From the NCBI RefSeq assembly GCF_025717555.1, contig NZ_JAJIRP010000005.1, positions 248,001 to 312,000 of the forward strand: a stretch of DNA of 64,000 bases, read 5' to 3'. Under the pieces are notes generated by a model. That model ran no database searches, was not told where the DNA came from, and was given only the letters and a program-made list of their open reading frames with translations. Shown piece by piece: positions 61,643 to 64,000 of this stretch. This DNA is from Paucibacter sp. B2R-40. GTDB lineage: Bacteria > Pseudomonadota > Gammaproteobacteria > Burkholderiales > Burkholderiaceae_C. Numbering within the stretch: position 1 is the first letter of the stretch; the number at the start of each line of letters is the position of its first letter. A program made the translations under genes and the position numbers.

Positions 61643-62890
61643 TCAGCCAACCAGGGTGGCCAGCACTTCCATGCGCAAGGCGTCGTTATCCCGTAATGAC
61701 TGCAAAACCATGGGCATAAAGCGACGGTTGTGTTCGATATTGCGGACCACAACATAGGTCACGCGCACGCACTCATCGATGCCAAAGGGCTGATCGGCGC
61801 GCGCCGCGAGGGCCTGCAAATAGAACTTGATCAGGGCGAAGCGCACAGCCAGGGCCATGAAGTCGGCTTCCAGCTCAGGGCTGCCGTTGCGCGGGAACAA
61901 GGAGACAACCATGCTGTTGACAAGATAGTTCTTCAGCACATGCGGATGCGCCGCACCAAACTCTCTGAGCCTTTCAGCACCTTGCGAGCTCTGGGCTTGC
62001 AGGCCGGCCTGGACCTCCGCGATCAAGGCGCGAAACGAAGGGCGCCCGCCGTTGTCAGCCAAGAACTTCTGCGTTGCCCCCATCAGTAACGATGCCTGCA
62101 ACTCTTTCGGAATGTTCAGGCCCTCAACATGGGCGGCCGCATGCTCTAAAAAGTTCGGGTTCAGGTATTGCTCGAAAGCGTCTGACATACCCTGATCAGC
62201 GGCCAGCGCATCCCCACCCTGCGCTTGCACATCGGCGGCCACCTTGGCAACTTGGCGCAGCAAAAGACCGCACACCACCAAGGCTTGAGCCGCAGTCAGG
62301 TCGGGATGCTTGATGACCATGATCAAGGCCTCACGCAGCAGTCGGGCGTGCCGGCGCACGAGATCGGGCTCGGCCGCCGCAACCGGGCCAACGCGGCGGT
62401 TGAATGGCACCAAACTGAGGTTGGCAAAAGGCAGGGTGAAGCTATCCAACTCGACCGCATCGGCCGAGGCCAAAGCCAAGCGCGCAGCCTCTGGGCAACT
62501 CAAACTGGCCGCCACGCCCGCCTGAACACCTTCCAAGGTGTAGATGCGAGGATATTCGCTACAGGTATTGGACAAGGCCTGCGCGCCCAAGCCTGAATGG
62601 ATTTGGCAAAGCCTGGCTTCGTCCAAAAAAGGACAAGCTTGCTCGGTCTTCAGGGCAATCGAGGCGTAGCTGCCGCTTACCGACACCGAGCTGGAATTCT
62701 TCTGCACATGCTGGCGCAGCAAACTCGCCAAGGGCTCGATCTTGATCGTCTGATACTTTTGATAGGTCGCCTTGTCGATGCTGACCTGCCAGCCCGTACA
62801 GCAGTTCTCAACACAGGCGGAGCCCACACATTGAAACTGCTTCAAGTAGCGCGGAGCTTGAGCGACCGGACTGAATTTACCCATCTTCAT
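61643..62890 (-). CDS. fliB: Flagellin lysine-N-methylase FliB
   Basis: 415 residues. The N-terminal cysteine cluster Cys21, Cys26, Cys30, Cys31 (QCVGSACVENCCTGWQVSID) plus later CPFLDEARLCQIH and ALSNTCSEYPR define the FliB family; Salmonella FliB methylates flagellin lysines and is reported to use an Fe-S cluster. I start at the ATG (MKMGKFSPVAQ) with GAGG just upstream; a second ATG two codons later is possible. It lies beside a glycosyltransferase and upstream of flhDC; flagellin itself is not in the window. Confidence 0.9.
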   Translation of the reverse strand: MKMGKFSPVAQAPRYLKQFQCVGSACVENCCTGWQVSIDKATYQKYQTIKIEPLASLLRQHVQKNSSSVSVSGSYASIALKTEQACPFLDEARLCQIHSGLGAQALSNTCSEYPRIYTLEGVQAGVAASLSCPEAARLALASADAVELDSFTLPFANLSLVPFNRRVGPVAAAEPDLVRRHARLLREALIMVIKHPDLTAAQALVVCGLLLRQVAKVAADVQAQGGDALAADQGMSDAFEQYLNPNFLEHAAAHVEGLNIPKELQASLLMGATQKFLADNGGRPSFRALIAEVQAGLQAQSSQGAERLREFGAAHPHVLKNYLVNSMVVSLFPRNGSPELEADFMALAVRFALIKFYLQALAARADQPFGIDECVRVTYVVVRNIEHNRRFMPMVLQSLRDNDALRMEVLATLVG

Positions 62891-62949
62891 CAACCTCAAG
62901 TCCAAAAATTGCTTGTGAGCGTAACGCCTTAAAGCGGCGGCACGCGAAC

Positions 62950-63999
62950 TCAGCCGGCAAAAGCACGGCGCAAATCTGCGGCTTCCTGAGCGCGCCCGGT
63001 GCCGTCCAGCACCAAGGCCAAGTTGTGGGCCGCCAAATAGCTGCCCCGCCCGGCCACGGCACCACTCAGATCGGGCCGCTCTCCCAACTCCAAACAACGC
63101 CGCCAGGCATCTTCGATCATCGGCAGCAAATGCGGCGCTTGCTCAGGCGTATCGGCGGCAAAGTCCAGCAGCAGATCGCCAAGCGCAAAGAAGAAGTCCG
63201 GCGACGCGGCGCAAATACCCAGCTGCGTCTGCGCGAACTGTATGGCGGCTTCATGTGCTTTGAGCTGCTTGAGCGCGAACAGACGCCGAGTCACGAGGTC
63301 AAACCACCAGCCCTGTTCGGGGTGAGGAAGTGCTGCCGCCTTCTCGAAGTACTGCTCGGCACGCGCATGTTCGTCATAGACAGCGCAGTCCTTGCCGAGT
63401 TGATACCAAAGATAGGCACGCTCAGGCTGGACCTGCAGCTCTTGCAGCAGCAGCCGCTGATTGCGGCCCCGCTTGGCCAGCAGACGATCAGGCAAATAGC
63501 CATCATGCCCAACGCTGATGTTCAAGGGCTGAATCGGCAGCGAATGATGCGGCTGCTCATGGACGCGCCCGGCATAGCGTATGTTGCCCGGCAAGACTCT
63601 CGACAGCCTCGACTGCGCGTGGCGCAATGCGCCATCCAGGAATTGATCCTGCAGAGCTATCGTGCCGACAAAGTTGGCCGGCGTTTGACGCAAAGCGGCC
63701 AAGGCTTCGCCGCCGGAGATCAACCATTCGTCGGCATCCAGCAGCACATGCCAATCGGCACCGGCAGCATCCAATGCCGCATTGCGTGCCGCCGCGAAGT
63801 CATCGCACCAGAGAAATTTTTCAAGCCGGGCGCCGCAGGCCACCGCCAGCGTCGGCGTCGCATCGACCGAGCCGGTGTCCAGCACCAGCATCTCGTCGAC
63901 CCAGGGCCGCGCCGAGTTCAGCAGCCTTTCAATGCAGGCGGCTTCGTCGCGCGCGATCACCACCAGGCAAGTTCGCATCGCCAAAGCAGGGCTGGCCAT
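62950..63999 (-). CDS. Family 2 glycosyltransferase, possibly flagellin-linked (near window edge)
   Basis: 349 residues from an ATG at the very edge, so a longer protein is possible; an internal ATG gives MRTCLVVIARDEAACIERLL, the usual start of this family. The GT2 fold shows VLDTGSVDATPTLA and the DxD motif LLDADEWL. The C-terminal half has helical repeat-like segments (AYLWYQLGKDCAVYDEHARA, AEQYFEKAAALPHPEQ), as in GT2-TPR proteins. Next to fliB it may decorate flagellin; the acceptor and sugar are unknown. Confidence 0.82.
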   Translation of the reverse strand: MASPALAMRTCLVVIARDEAACIERLLNSARPWVDEMLVLDTGSVDATPTLAVACGARLEKFLWCDDFAAARNAALDAAGADWHVLLDADEWLISGGEALAALRQTPANFVGTIALQDQFLDGALRHAQSRLSRVLPGNIRYAGRVHEQPHHSLPIQPLNISVGHDGYLPDRLLAKRGRNQRLLLQELQVQPERAYLWYQLGKDCAVYDEHARAEQYFEKAAALPHPEQGWWFDLVTRRLFALKQLKAHEAAIQFAQTQLGICAASPDFFFALGDLLLDFAADTPEQAPHLLPMIEDAWRRCLELGERPDLSGAVAGRGSYLAAHNLALVLDGTGRAQEAADLRRAFAG

Positions 64000-64000
64000 C

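Overview
The window looks like chromosomal DNA from a motile Burkholderiales betaproteobacterium, probably near Roseateles, Rubrivivax or Leptothrix. This rests on high G+C, FlhDC together with FlhF/FlhG, betaproteobacterial small families (DUF3460, DUF1841, VF530), and GC-rich hairpin repeats of the kind common in that group. The placement is inferred; no rRNA is present, and I saw no tRNA, CRISPR array, transposase or phage gene.

Region 1 (1-9.5 kb, minus strand) holds the start of dbpA, a TonB receptor / YfiR / CHASE8-type kinase triad with overlapping genes, and a housekeeping run (M3 peptidase, YgjP-like protein, dusC, yciH). Region 2 (9.5-16.4 kb) has a small ferredoxin, a three-gene operon of CheX-like signalling proteins plus a membrane coiled-coil protein, an acyltransferase with a VF530-type gene, minCDE, and a 650 bp gap with a cluster of DnaA-box-like sites. 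Region 3 (16.2-23.6 kb) has a small basic protein, metG, a SulP transporter, DUF3460, scpA, a NarL-type regulator, an orphan ParA and DUF1841.

Region 4 (23.6-36.3 kb) is the flagellar rod, hook and ring locus: flgN-flgM and flgA on the minus strand, flgBCDEFGHIJKL on the plus strand. Region 5 (36.3-49.6 kb) is a signalling cluster: an EAL-like/HDOD protein, a multi-PAS kinase ending in HisKA_2/HATPase, an ANTAR response regulator, a divergent membrane kinase, an Hpt protein, an RR-PAS-GGDEF-EAL protein, a second diguanylate cyclase and a soluble chemoreceptor. Region 6 (49.6-64 kb, minus strand) carries flagellin-modifying candidates (GT2, FliB), the master regulator flhDC, a methyltransferase, motA-motB, cheY-cheZ, flhB-flhA-flhF-flhG and fliA.

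The flagellar genes read as a hierarchy: FlhDC at the top, then export and basal-body genes, then FliA (sigma-28) held by FlgM. Four good sigma-28 promoter matches lie upstream of flgM, motA, cheY and the Hpt/GGDEF-EAL operon, which places stator, chemotaxis and c-di-GMP genes in the late class. Points most worth a second look: an FlhG homologue without a P-loop, the uncharacterised CheX-like operon, the HDOD/HisKA_2/ANTAR module, and GC-rich repeats sitting inside three flagellar operons (flgE/F, motA/B, flhD/C).
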